Shown: positions 8,702 through 15,719 of the stretch, in pieces
How positions within the stretch are numbered: the stretch's first letter is position 1
How the letters are laid out: each line of letters opens with the position of its first letter
Assembly: GCA_964504335.1 (NCBI GenBank)
Contig: CAZDET010000008.1
Span: 1-64,000, forward strand
DNA from: CAZDET01 sp964504335
GTDB lineage: Bacteria; Bacteroidota; Bacteroidia; Chitinophagales; Saprospiraceae
Reading direction: 5' to 3'
DNA: 64,000 nucleotides
Translations under genes and position numbers: made by a program
The notes under the pieces: generated by a model
What the model was told of the DNA's origin: nothing
Seen by the model: only the letters and a program-made list of their open reading frames with translations
Database searches by the model: none

Positions 8702-8709
8702 CAAAATTA
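8702..8709 (-). promoter_or_regulatory. -7 element for sbcD
   Basis: Minus-strand TAATTTTG, a full TAnnTTTG match, 80 bp upstream of the sbcD start. It sits 2 bp from the oppositely oriented element at 8712-8719. Confidence 0.45.
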
Positions 8710-8711
8710 AG

Positions 8712-8719
8712 TATTTTTG
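8712..8719 (+). promoter_or_regulatory. -7 element for the enoyl-CoA hydratase operon
   Basis: Plus-strand TATTTTTG, a full TAnnTTTG match, 36 bp upstream of ATG 8756. No obvious -33 box. Confidence 0.45.
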
Positions 8720-8755
8720 CGAACGAACATTCATTCGGTTTACAATTTGAGATAG

Positions 8756-9520
8756 ATGGATAAGACGTTGCTAGGTGCGGTCAGTCGGGAAATTAGTGAA
8801 GGAGTCGCTACCATTACTTTCGAGCATCCTGCACACAATTCGCTGCCAAGTCGCCTGTTGGCGGAATTGGCGCAGACAATTGACGACCTTGGGAAGGACG
8901 AGGCCGTGCGCCTCCTGGTATTGCGCAGCGGGGGCGAGCGTACGTTTTGTGCCGGAGCGAGCTTCGACGAATTGCTTTCGATCCAAAACCTCGAAGAAGG
9001 CAAATCTTTCTTCATGGGGTTTGCTAATGTGATCAATGCGATCCGTCGGAGTCCGAAGTTTGTGATCGGTCGGGTGCAGGGCAAAGCCATTGGTGGTGGT
9101 GTGGGGCTGGCGGCGGCAACCGATTATTGCTTTGCCACCCAATACGCGTCCGTGAAGCTCAGCGAACTCGCTATTGGCATCGGCCCTTTCGTAGTGGGCC
9201 CAGCGGTAGAGCGCAAAATGGGGACTGCGGCCTTTCAGCAACTGGCCATTGACGCTTCGAGCTGGCAAACCGCTGAATGGGCCAATCGCAACGGTCTGTT
9301 TCAGGCATTGTTTGACGATACGCCGGCTATGGACAAACACCTAAACGGGCTTACCGAGCGTTTACGGCAGTACAGTCCGGATGCCATGAAAGCCCTCAAA
9401 ACCGTGTGCTGGAAGGGAACTGAGAACTGGGATCAGTTGCTCGAAGAACGGGCGGCCATCAGCGGAAAGCTGATCCTGACTTCCCACGCCCGGGAAGCGA
9501 TTCAAGCGATAAAAAATTAA
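8756..9520 (+). CDS. Enoyl-CoA hydratase/isomerase family protein
   Basis: The 254-residue protein is a crotonase-fold enzyme: N-terminal strand and HNS turn, FCAGASFDEL (first oxyanion-hole loop, about residues 63-72), then KAIGGGVGLAAATDYC (second oxyanion-hole loop) and KLSELAIGIGPFVVGP with the usual glutamate. It should act on an acyl-CoA in the cytoplasm, by hydration or isomerisation. It is followed without a gap by a small gene and then the fused branched-chain dehydrogenase E1, which suggests branched-chain amino acid breakdown, for example a methylglutaconyl-CoA hydratase role. That substrate is inference; other crotonase functions are possible. Confidence 0.85.
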   Translation: MDKTLLGAVSREISEGVATITFEHPAHNSLPSRLLAELAQTIDDLGKDEAVRLLVLRSGGERTFCAGASFDELLSIQNLEEGKSFFMGFANVINAIRRSPKFVIGRVQGKAIGGGVGLAAATDYCFATQYASVKLSELAIGIGPFVVGPAVERKMGTAAFQQLAIDASSWQTAEWANRNGLFQALFDDTPAMDKHLNGLTERLRQYSPDAMKALKTVCWKGTENWDQLLEERAAISGKLILTSHAREAIQAIKN

Positions 9521-9792
9521 TGGTTATGATGGAGCTACTGCGTGCTCAGTTTTTGGAAACCGTTGCCGAACAACTTCGGGATAATCATCCGGAGGACGTG
9601 CGCATCACCTACGAGCGTTTAAAACAACTCGGGTATGACGACACCAATGCACGCAACCTGATCGCAAGCTGCATCGCCGCTGAGATGTTTGATATGATCG
9701 AAGAAAACCGAATGTTCCAGCCGGAACGCTACCGGCAATTGCTCCAAAAGCTACCCGAACTGCCCTTTCCCCCGGAGGCGGAAACCAATTAA
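9520..9792 (+). CDS. Small soluble protein between hydratase and dehydrogenase E1
   Basis: The 90-residue product starts at an ATG overlapping the previous stop by one base (TAATG), with alternative ATGs at 9526 and 9529. It is helical and acidic, with the pattern LKQLGYDDTNARNLIASCIAAEMFDMI, which resembles a small uncharacterised family found in Bacteroidota in which a helix pair is followed by a conserved tyrosine-rich helix (RYRQLLQKLPELP). No catalytic motif is visible. The overlap with the hydratase indicates co-translation; the role is unknown. Confidence 0.7.
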   Translation: MVMMELLRAQFLETVAEQLRDNHPEDVRITYERLKQLGYDDTNARNLIASCIAAEMFDMIEENRMFQPERYRQLLQKLPELPFPPEAETN

Positions 9793-9799
9793 AAACTAG

Positions 9800-11887
9800 A
9801 TGCCCACCATGATAAAATCAAAATCGCGCAAACGTGTCGCGAAGGATACGCTCAAAACAGCTTACGAATTAATGGCCTCCGCCAAGGCGATGACCGAGCT
9901 GTACGAAGCACATTTTAAACTGGTTTCGAAATACGTACACGCAACGAGCCGCGGCCACGAGGCCATCCAACTGGCGGTAGGTATGCAACTGCTCCCGCAG
10001 GATTTCGTGGCTCCTTACTACCGCGACGATGCCCTCCTTCTTGGGATCGGCATGCGCCCGTACGACTTGATGCTGCAATTATTCGCTAAGAAGGAAGATC
10101 CCTTTTCCGGAGGTCGTACCTACTATAGCCATCCCAGTTTGCGAGATGCGGACAAGCCGAAGATTCCGCATCAATCTTCTGCCACTGGCATGCAGGCTAT
10201 TCCTACTACGGGCGTAGCGTTGGGTATGCAATACCGCGAGCAGACCGCAATGGATGCCTTTGAAGAAGGGGAAGCCCCGGTAGCGGTTTGTAGCCTGGGT
10301 GACGCCAGCGTAACAGAAGGTGAAGTGGCGGAGGCCTTCCAAATGGCGGCGCTGCGGCAGTTGCCCATTTTGTACGTCGTCCAGGACAATGGCTGGGATA
10401 TTTCCGCTAATGCGGAAGAAACCCGGTCGCAAGATGCGGCAGACTACGTCTCGGGGATCAAGGGGCTGGAGGTCGTACGCGTAGACGGGACGGATTTCCA
10501 CGAATGCTACGATGCCATTCGCCGGATCTTTCGCAAAATGCGGAAAGAACGACGGCCTTTCTTGCTGCACGCGGATGTTCCGTTGCTCAACCACCATACT
10601 TCCGGAGTGCGGAAGGAATGGTACCGCGACGACTTGGAAGAGCACCAGGAACGCGACCCATTCCCCGCCTTCCGGAGAGCCCTGCTGGAAGAAGGTTGGG
10701 AATCTGGCGAATTGGACGAACTCGAACGGGCCGCCGAGGAGCGCGTTGCCGCCGACTTCGATCAGGCGCGCAACGCGGAGGAACCGACTCCCGAGTCGAT
10801 CTTCGACCATATTTTCGCGCCCACCCCAATCATCGAAGAGCGCGGCGAGCGCCGTCCACAGGACGGAGAATCCACGGTGATGGTCGATTGTGCGCTGCAC
10901 GCTCTGGAAGAATTAATGCACGCCCACCCGGAATGCCTGCTGTACGGTCAGGACGTCGGGGGCCGATTGGGGGGTGTTTTCCGGGAAGCAGCAACATTGG
11001 CGCAAAAATTTGGCGACGCGCGGGTATTTAATACTCCTATTCAAGAGGCATTTATCGTTGGCAGTACCGTCGGTATGTCGGCCGTAGGTCTCCGGCCCTT
11101 TGTAGAAGTTCAATTCGCTGACTATATCTGGCCCGGGCTCAACCAATTGTTTACGGAGGTTAGTCGGTCTTACTATCTCTCCAACGGCAAATGGCCGGTT
11201 AGCATGGTCTTGCGGGTGCCGATCGGGGCCTACGGCTCCGGAGGTCCTTACCACAGCTCCAGTGTGGAATCGGTGGTGGCCAACATCCGCGGGATCAAAA
11301 TCGCGTACCCTTCCAACGGGGCGGATTTGAAAGGCCTTTTGAAGGCGGCCTATTACGATCCGAATCCGGTAGTCGTATTCGAACACAAAGGCTTGTATTG
11401 GTCGAAAGTGCCCGGTACCGAGACTGCTCGCACCATTGAGCCGTCAGCAGACTACGTACTCCCCTTCGGAAAGGCACATCTCCTACAGCGTGCTTCTGAA
11501 GAACAAGTCAAGGCAGGAAATTCTGCGGTCATCATCACCTACGGCATGGGCGTTCATTGGGCTTTAAACGCCAGCAAATCGCTTGCCGACCGGGTGGATA
11601 TCGTCGACCTTCGGACCTTATGCCCTCTGGACGAGGAAATGATCTTGGAGACTAGCCGCAGACACGGGAAGATCCTGATCGTGACGGAAGAGCCGGTCAA
11701 CGGGACGTTAGCCCAGGGGCTGGCTGGTCGTATTCAGGAACAGTGCTTCGAACATCTCGACGCTCCTATTCGGGTAGTGGGCGCGGCAGATACGCCGGCT
11801 ATCGGCCTGAACAGTACGCTAGAAGCTGCCTACTTGCCGAGTACCGAGAAGGTTCGGGCAGCGCTGGAAGCATTGCTTGCTTATTGA
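9800..11887 (+). CDS. Fused branched-chain 2-oxoacid dehydrogenase E1 (alpha + beta)
   Basis: The 695-residue protein joins both E1 subunits. Residues 1 to about 330 are the alpha part, with RGHEAIQLAVG, the thiamine diphosphate motif starting GDASVTEG and ending VVQDNGWD, and the TSGVRKEW-type loop. Residues from about 355 are the beta part, with LLYGQDVGGRLGGVFR, QEAFIVGSTVGM and FVEVQFADYIWPGLNQL. It decarboxylates branched-chain 2-oxoacids and transfers the acyl group to the lipoyl E2. Fused E1 is common in Bacteroidota. E2 and E3 are not in the window. A second ATG at 9809 is possible. Specificity for branched-chain over other oxoacids is by family resemblance. Confidence 0.9.
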   Translation: MPTMIKSKSRKRVAKDTLKTAYELMASAKAMTELYEAHFKLVSKYVHATSRGHEAIQLAVGMQLLPQDFVAPYYRDDALLLGIGMRPYDLMLQLFAKKEDPFSGGRTYYSHPSLRDADKPKIPHQSSATGMQAIPTTGVALGMQYREQTAMDAFEEGEAPVAVCSLGDASVTEGEVAEAFQMAALRQLPILYVVQDNGWDISANAEETRSQDAADYVSGIKGLEVVRVDGTDFHECYDAIRRIFRKMRKERRPFLLHADVPLLNHHTSGVRKEWYRDDLEEHQERDPFPAFRRALLEEGWESGELDELERAAEERVAADFDQARNAEEPTPESIFDHIFAPTPIIEERGERRPQDGESTVMVDCALHALEELMHAHPECLLYGQDVGGRLGGVFREAATLAQKFGDARVFNTPIQEAFIVGSTVGMSAVGLRPFVEVQFADYIWPGLNQLFTEVSRSYYLSNGKWPVSMVLRVPIGAYGSGGPYHSSSVESVVANIRGIKIAYPSNGADLKGLLKAAYYDPNPVVVFEHKGLYWSKVPGTETARTIEPSADYVLPFGKAHLLQRASEEQVKAGNSAVIITYGMGVHWALNASKSLADRVDIVDLRTLCPLDEEMILETSRRHGKILIVTEEPVNGTLAQGLAGRIQEQCFEHLDAPIRVVGAADTPAIGLNSTLEAAYLPSTEKVRAALEALLAY

Positions 11888-11966
11888 GCAATGTTGGCCA
11901 TCGGGTTTGGGGGTGAACGATTTAAACGAATGGCGGTTAGCCTTGTAACACTTACCCCACTTCCTC

Positions 11967-12443
11967 ATGCGCGGAATAAAAATCCTGTCCCAAAGCATTG
12001 GCCTGATTGGCGTGATCGGTCTGTTTGTGTTGAGCATTGCCGTCACGTTTTACTCCTTGGTAGAGGGGTTCCAGGTAGTAGAACAGATAGCAACGTTCAA
12101 GTCTTCTGAAAACAAGGATGTGGCCTACGAAGCCATGCACGTGGTGGACCTGTTTTTACTCGGTTTCACCATTTTGATTGCGAGTCTGGGGTTGTACGAG
12201 CTGTTTATCCACCCGATTCCCTCGCTGCCCGAATGGCTTCGGGTCTACGATTTGGATCAACTGAAGGATATGCTGGTGAAGGTGACCATCTTGGTAATGG
12301 CCATTTCATTTATGGGGAAGACCGTCAAATGGAATGGGGAAGATAACTTTCTCTTTTTCGGAATCGGTATTGCGGCGGTGATCATTGCCCTGAGTTACTT
12401 TTTGGGGGTTCGCGTTCAAATGAAGAAAAAGAAAGAGGATTAG
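11967..12443 (+). CDS. UPF0114 (YqhA-like) membrane protein
   Basis: The 158-residue protein has four hydrophobic segments (about residues 8-30, 54-76, 106-122 and 128-147) and a lysine-rich C-terminus. The pattern SLGLYELFI followed by WLRVYDLDQLKDMLVK is characteristic of the UPF0114/YqhA family of inner-membrane proteins of unknown function. It lies 79 bp after the dehydrogenase gene and 26 bp before the glycosylase gene, in the same direction, but there is no functional link that I can see. Confidence 0.85.
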   Translation: MRGIKILSQSIGLIGVIGLFVLSIAVTFYSLVEGFQVVEQIATFKSSENKDVAYEAMHVVDLFLLGFTILIASLGLYELFIHPIPSLPEWLRVYDLDQLKDMLVKVTILVMAISFMGKTVKWNGEDNFLFFGIGIAAVIIALSYFLGVRVQMKKKKED

Positions 12444-12469
12444 GGTATCTGCGTATTTCCCCTCGAACT

Positions 12470-13174
12470 ATGAATACGATTGCCGATCACAAAACGCTCC
12501 TCCTTTCCGTTCATGAGCAGTTACAGCTATTGTACGGGCAAACTTTTCCGTTTTTCAGCTCGAAAGAGCCGATCAGTCAATTAGTCAGTGCACTACTTTC
12601 TCACCGGACTCGCAATCCTGTTTCCCGCGATGCGTATCACGCGCTCCGGGAGGGCTATGACTCCTGGCAGGCCGTTATGGAAGCACCAACGGAAGCAGTT
12701 GAACAGACCATCCGCATGGTTACCTATCCAGAGCAGAAGGCCCCGCGGATACAGAAGGCCCTAAGATTGGTAAAGGAAAGGACCGGAGGAGCACTATCGC
12801 TCGACTTCCTGGCAGCTCTGACGGTGTCGGAGGCACGGGCCTGGCTGGAGGATATTCCAGGCGTAGGGGCGAAGACCAGTGCCGCCATTCTCAATTTCAG
12901 CCGGTTGAGAATGGCGGCACTGGTAGTGGATACGCATCACCTTCGCGTGATGCAGCGGGTGGGCATTTTAAGCCCTAAGGCAAACAGTGCCAAGGCTCCC
13001 TATTATCTTCAATCGCTGGTGCCGAAGCAATGGAGTGCTCAGCAGGTGTACGACCACCATCAATTAATTATGCGGCACGGGCAGCGCATGTGCTACTATC
13101 GGGCCCCAAGATGCGAGCACTGTCCCTTACAAGTCGATTGCCAGTACTTTTCAAAGAACCGGCAGGGAAAATAA
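12470..13174 (+). CDS. Endonuclease III-like HhH-GPD DNA glycosylase
   Basis: The 234-residue protein has the helix-hairpin-helix EDIPGVGAKTSAAI with catalytic Lys135, the catalytic aspartate in VVDTHHLRV (Asp154), and a complete 4Fe-4S loop C208-x6-C215-x2-C218-x5-C224. These are the hallmarks of the Nth family, which removes oxidised pyrimidines and nicks the strand. The N-terminal part (SALLSHRTRNPVSRDAYHAL) differs a little from classical Nth, where the motif reads LSAQTTD, so it may be a specialised paralogue rather than the housekeeping Nth. Confidence 0.85.
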   Translation: MNTIADHKTLLLSVHEQLQLLYGQTFPFFSSKEPISQLVSALLSHRTRNPVSRDAYHALREGYDSWQAVMEAPTEAVEQTIRMVTYPEQKAPRIQKALRLVKERTGGALSLDFLAALTVSEARAWLEDIPGVGAKTSAAILNFSRLRMAALVVDTHHLRVMQRVGILSPKANSAKAPYYLQSLVPKQWSAQQVYDHHQLIMRHGQRMCYYRAPRCEHCPLQVDCQYFSKNRQGK

Positions 13175-13207
13175 ACACGGTCTCAGCTGCCAGATGTGGA
13201 AAGACGG

Positions 13208-13654
13208 TTACTCCGCGACTACTTCGAATTGAATTTCCGGACGGACTTCTTTGTGTAGGTTGAGCACCAGAGTGTAGCTGCCGATCTCTTTGACTTCATC
13301 GGGCAATTGCACCTTGCGGCGATCTATTTCCACTTCGTATTGCTCTTTGAGGGCGTTGACGATCTGAAGCGGCGTGACGCTACCGAAGATCTTGCCACTC
13401 GAGCCGGCTTTAGCTCCAATGCGCAGCACCTTTCCTTCCAGTTTGGACGCGACCTCCTGGTATTCGGACAGGCGCTTCATTTCCTGGGCCTCTTCGCGGC
13501 GCTGCATTTCGGCAAGGCGGCCGCGGTTAGTTTCGTTGGCGATCAGGGCCAGCCCCTGTGGAATCAGCCAGTTACGGCCGAATCCGTCTTTTACGGTGAC
13601 GATTTCGTGCTTATCGCCGACTTTTTCGACGTCTTGCAGCATAATGACATCCAT
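13208..13654 (-). CDS. rplI: 50S ribosomal protein L9
   Basis: The 148-residue protein begins with MDVIMLQDVEKVGDK and has the FGRNWLIPQGLA motif of the N-terminal rRNA-binding domain, a long connecting helix (residues about 43-75) and the C-terminal domain with GKIFGSVTPLQI. It binds 23S rRNA at the base of the L1 stalk. It is the last gene of the rpsF-rpsR-rplI operon, a standard arrangement. Confidence 0.97.
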   Translation of the reverse strand: MDVIMLQDVEKVGDKHEIVTVKDGFGRNWLIPQGLALIANETNRGRLAEMQRREEAQEMKRLSEYQEVASKLEGKVLRIGAKAGSSGKIFGSVTPLQIVNALKEQYEVEIDRRKVQLPDEVKEIGSYTLVLNLHKEVRPEIQFEVVAE

Positions 13655-13681
13655 GAATCGAGAATTTCGGTGATGAGCAAA

Positions 13682-13948
13682 TTATTTCAGAAGGTCGGTC
13701 ACGTAGGGCAACAACGCCAGGTGCCGGGCGCGCTTAACCGCTGTGGATACTTTGCGCTGGTACTTAAGGGAGTTGCCGGTGATTCGACGGGGAAGGATTT
13801 TACCTTGTTCGTTGAGAAAGGACATCAGAAAATCCGGGTCCTTGTAATCGATATACTTGATGCCGTACTTGCGAAAGCGGCAGAATTTTTTCCGATTGCG
13901 ACCAATCTTCGGATTGGATAAGAATTTAATATCGTCGCGAGAAGCCAT
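13682..13948 (-). CDS. rpsR: 30S ribosomal protein S18
   Basis: The 88-residue basic protein has the S18 core: IDYKDPDFLMSFLNEQGKILPRRITG, then the KYQRKVSTAVKRARHLALLPY helix. It forms a heterodimer with S6 on the 30S platform. It lies between rpsF and rplI with short gaps, as in most Bacteroidota. No zinc-finger cysteine set is present (a single Cys near residue 23). Confidence 0.97.
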   Translation of the reverse strand: MASRDDIKFLSNPKIGRNRKKFCRFRKYGIKYIDYKDPDFLMSFLNEQGKILPRRITGNSLKYQRKVSTAVKRARHLALLPYVTDLLK

Positions 13949-13985
13949 GTTCAGTTAATTTTAGCATGAATGAATGGAGGGGGGC

Positions 13986-14489
13986 CTATTCTTCTTCTTC
14001 CTTGTCCTTACGGGCATTAGCATCCCCACTGGGGACTTTATTGCCCTTGGTGGATACTTGAGGAGAAGGTCCCTTCTTGCGGCTCACCTCGTGGGCGCGG
14101 CGCTCTTGCTTAGCGGGTTTTTCCTGCTTTTTCTTTTTGGCTTTGCCGATACGTCCCTCCCGTTTGTCCAGGTTGTACTTTACGCCGAACTTATCCAACT
14201 TAATGGTCAGGAAGCGCATGATGCGCTCGTCGCGGCGCAATGCCAGTTCGTAATCGTCGATGAAGGTTCCTCCATCGGTTGCAAATTCAATTGAATAGTA
14301 GACCCCGCTGTTGCGTTTGTTGATGGGATAGGCGAGCGTACGCAAGCCCATCTCGTCGACAAAGACGATCTCGCACCCTTCATTCTGCAGGCGCTCGATG
14401 TACGTCTGAGCTGTCGCTTTGATTTCATCCCCGGACAGCACTGGGTCTACGATAAAGGTTGTTTCGTAATTTCTCATCGGATCAGACAT
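13986..14489 (-). CDS. rpsF: 30S ribosomal protein S6 with charged C-terminal extension
   Basis: The first 100 or so residues are canonical S6: RNYETTFIVDPVLSGDEIK, then FVDEMGLRTLAYPINKRNSGVYY and the RRDERIMRFLTIKLDK strand. A tail of about 60 residues follows, very rich in Lys, Glu and Arg, probably disordered. Such tails are common in this phylum. Two starts are close: ATG 14489 (chosen) and ATG 14477, which gives the family-typical MRNYE. It is the first gene of the operon and follows a TACCTTTG promoter element. Confidence 0.95.
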   Translation of the reverse strand: MSDPMRNYETTFIVDPVLSGDEIKATAQTYIERLQNEGCEIVFVDEMGLRTLAYPINKRNSGVYYSIEFATDGGTFIDDYELALRRDERIMRFLTIKLDKFGVKYNLDKREGRIGKAKKKKQEKPAKQERRAHEVSRKKGPSPQVSTKGNKVPSGDANARKDKEEEE

Positions 14490-14516
14490 ACGATGGTTGG
14501 AAAATAAAAAGTCGCG

Positions 14517-14524
14517 CAAAGGTA
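14517..14524 (-). promoter_or_regulatory. -7 element for the rpsF-rpsR-rplI operon
   Basis: Minus-strand TACCTTTG, a full match to TAnnTTTG, 27 bp upstream of the rpsF ATG at 14489. The sequence between is A/T-rich, as is usual for strong promoters here. Confidence 0.5.
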
Positions 14525-14932
14525 AGGGGTTTGAAGGAGACTACCTAATGACAGGGGGCGATTGTTTTTGATTGGGTGTTTTGTGATTGCCTCCCGGTGA
14601 TTCTAGGTGGTTGTGGGTTATTTGGCGGCCTTCCTGCACTTACTTTCCACCGAAGCCCTTGACGATCTTGCGCGCTCAGCTGGGTTTTACTATTACATAC
14701 CGTTCATTTTGAGCCACTTGGGTCCTTGTTGTTTTCGCTGAGTGCTTCAAATCGGAATCGGGAAGGGAGGGAAAGTGTCCTCTGTAAAATGGGGGGAAGG
14801 GGTTAACTTCGTGCACGTCGCGCACGCCCGCAGTCAGGTCCTCAATAATTGAGGACCTGACTCACGCGCGCACGCGAGATCCGCCCCCGCAAAAAAACCA
14901 AAACCCCACCCGTCACCAACCCCCTTCCCCTC
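14525..14932. other. Intergenic region between rpsF and the transposase-like gene
   Basis: About 400 bp with no gene that I can support. The left half is G/T-rich plus-strand sequence without motifs. The right part holds the perfect palindrome at 14832-14862 flanked by a 9-bp direct repeat CGCGCACGC at 14819-14827 and 14867-14875, followed by a C- and A-rich stretch leading into the transposase-like gene. Confidence 0.6.
14832..14862. repeat. Perfect 31-bp palindrome upstream of the RAYT-like gene
   Basis: Fifteen-base arms (14832-14846 and 14848-14862) around one central A, beginning AGTCAGGTCCTC, form an uninterrupted hairpin. It sits 70 bp before the start of a REP-associated transposase-like gene, the place where such enzymes usually keep their cognate hairpin. 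Only one copy was noticed in the window, so whether it is a dispersed REP cannot be told here. A transcription terminator is unlikely because no T run follows on either strand. Confidence 0.75.
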
Positions 14933-15562
14933 ATGTACCAAAAAAACATCTGCTACCACATCTTCAACCAAGGCAATAACCGCCAACCCATCTTCTACTC
15001 CGAGCGCAACTACCATTACTTCCTGCTAAAAATGCAGCGCCACCTCCTACCCAATGCCCGGCTAATCGCCTACTGCCTCATGCCCAACCACTTTCACTGG
15101 TTGCTCCAACCCTCCGAGTTCGGACTACTGCTAGCCAATCCGCGAAAAGCACCGCGCACCCACTTCCCCGTCACCGCAGAAGATACCTATCAACAAAACC
15201 TCAGCAAGCACATTGGCATCCTACTGCGTAGCTACACCCGCGGACTAAACAAAGAACTCGGCCGCACCGGAAGCCTCTTTCGCCGAAATACCAACCGCAA
15301 AGCCGGATGGGAACTCGACCCCGGCCTGCCACTCCCCGACGACCTGCCACTTACCTCCCACGCACAAATGGTATACGTGACCAACTGCTACCACTACATT
15401 CACGATAATCCCGTACAAGCCGGTTTGGTGGGCCGTGCTGCCGATTGGCCCTTTTCATCCGCCCGCGAATATGCCAATCCGCAGCAGTACCGCTTGTGCG
15501 ATCATTCCCTTACCACTTCGCTCTTACTACCCCAGAGTGGATCGTCGGAAATAAGCTATTGA
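14933..15562 (+). CDS. REP-associated tyrosine transposase-like protein (Y1_Tnp/RAYT)
   Basis: The 209-residue protein has the RAYT signature: N-terminal YHIFNQGNNRQPIFY, the HUH metal-binding motif in CLMPNHFHWLL (His-Phe-His near residue 53), and the tyrosine-bearing helix SYTRGLNKELGRTGSLF at about residues 102-118, followed by the YHYIHDNPVQAGLV block. RAYTs are single-copy domesticated IS200-type nucleases that cut REP hairpins. All key residues are present and no IS ends are seen. The palindrome at 14832-14862 is the likely substrate. Base use is C/A-rich on the coding strand compared with neighbours. Confidence 0.88.
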   Translation: MYQKNICYHIFNQGNNRQPIFYSERNYHYFLLKMQRHLLPNARLIAYCLMPNHFHWLLQPSEFGLLLANPRKAPRTHFPVTAEDTYQQNLSKHIGILLRSYTRGLNKELGRTGSLFRRNTNRKAGWELDPGLPLPDDLPLTSHAQMVYVTNCYHYIHDNPVQAGLVGRAADWPFSSAREYANPQQYRLCDHSLTTSLLLPQSGSSEISY

Positions 15563-15591
15563 TATTAACAATATTCCTCCTTCTTTCCTCG

Positions 15592-15599
15592 TATCTTTG
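15592..15599 (+). promoter_or_regulatory. -7 element upstream of the T9SS cargo gene
   Basis: TATCTTTG, a full TAnnTTTG match, about 120 bp before the ATG at 15720. The region between has no other gene. Confidence 0.45.
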
Positions 15600-15719
15600 C
15601 AGAGGCTTATCGCCCCTGCCCTTCTTTGCGCGCCCATCCGGTTGGCGCACCTCCGAGCATCCTTACAGTAGCAACTATTGCCGCTCGATTTTCGCGTTTT
15701 TAAAATGTCCCAACTATCC

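Noticed and set aside
10079..10900. 273-codon minus-strand frame inside the dehydrogenase E1 gene
   Set aside because: The plus strand carries a complete, conserved enzyme.
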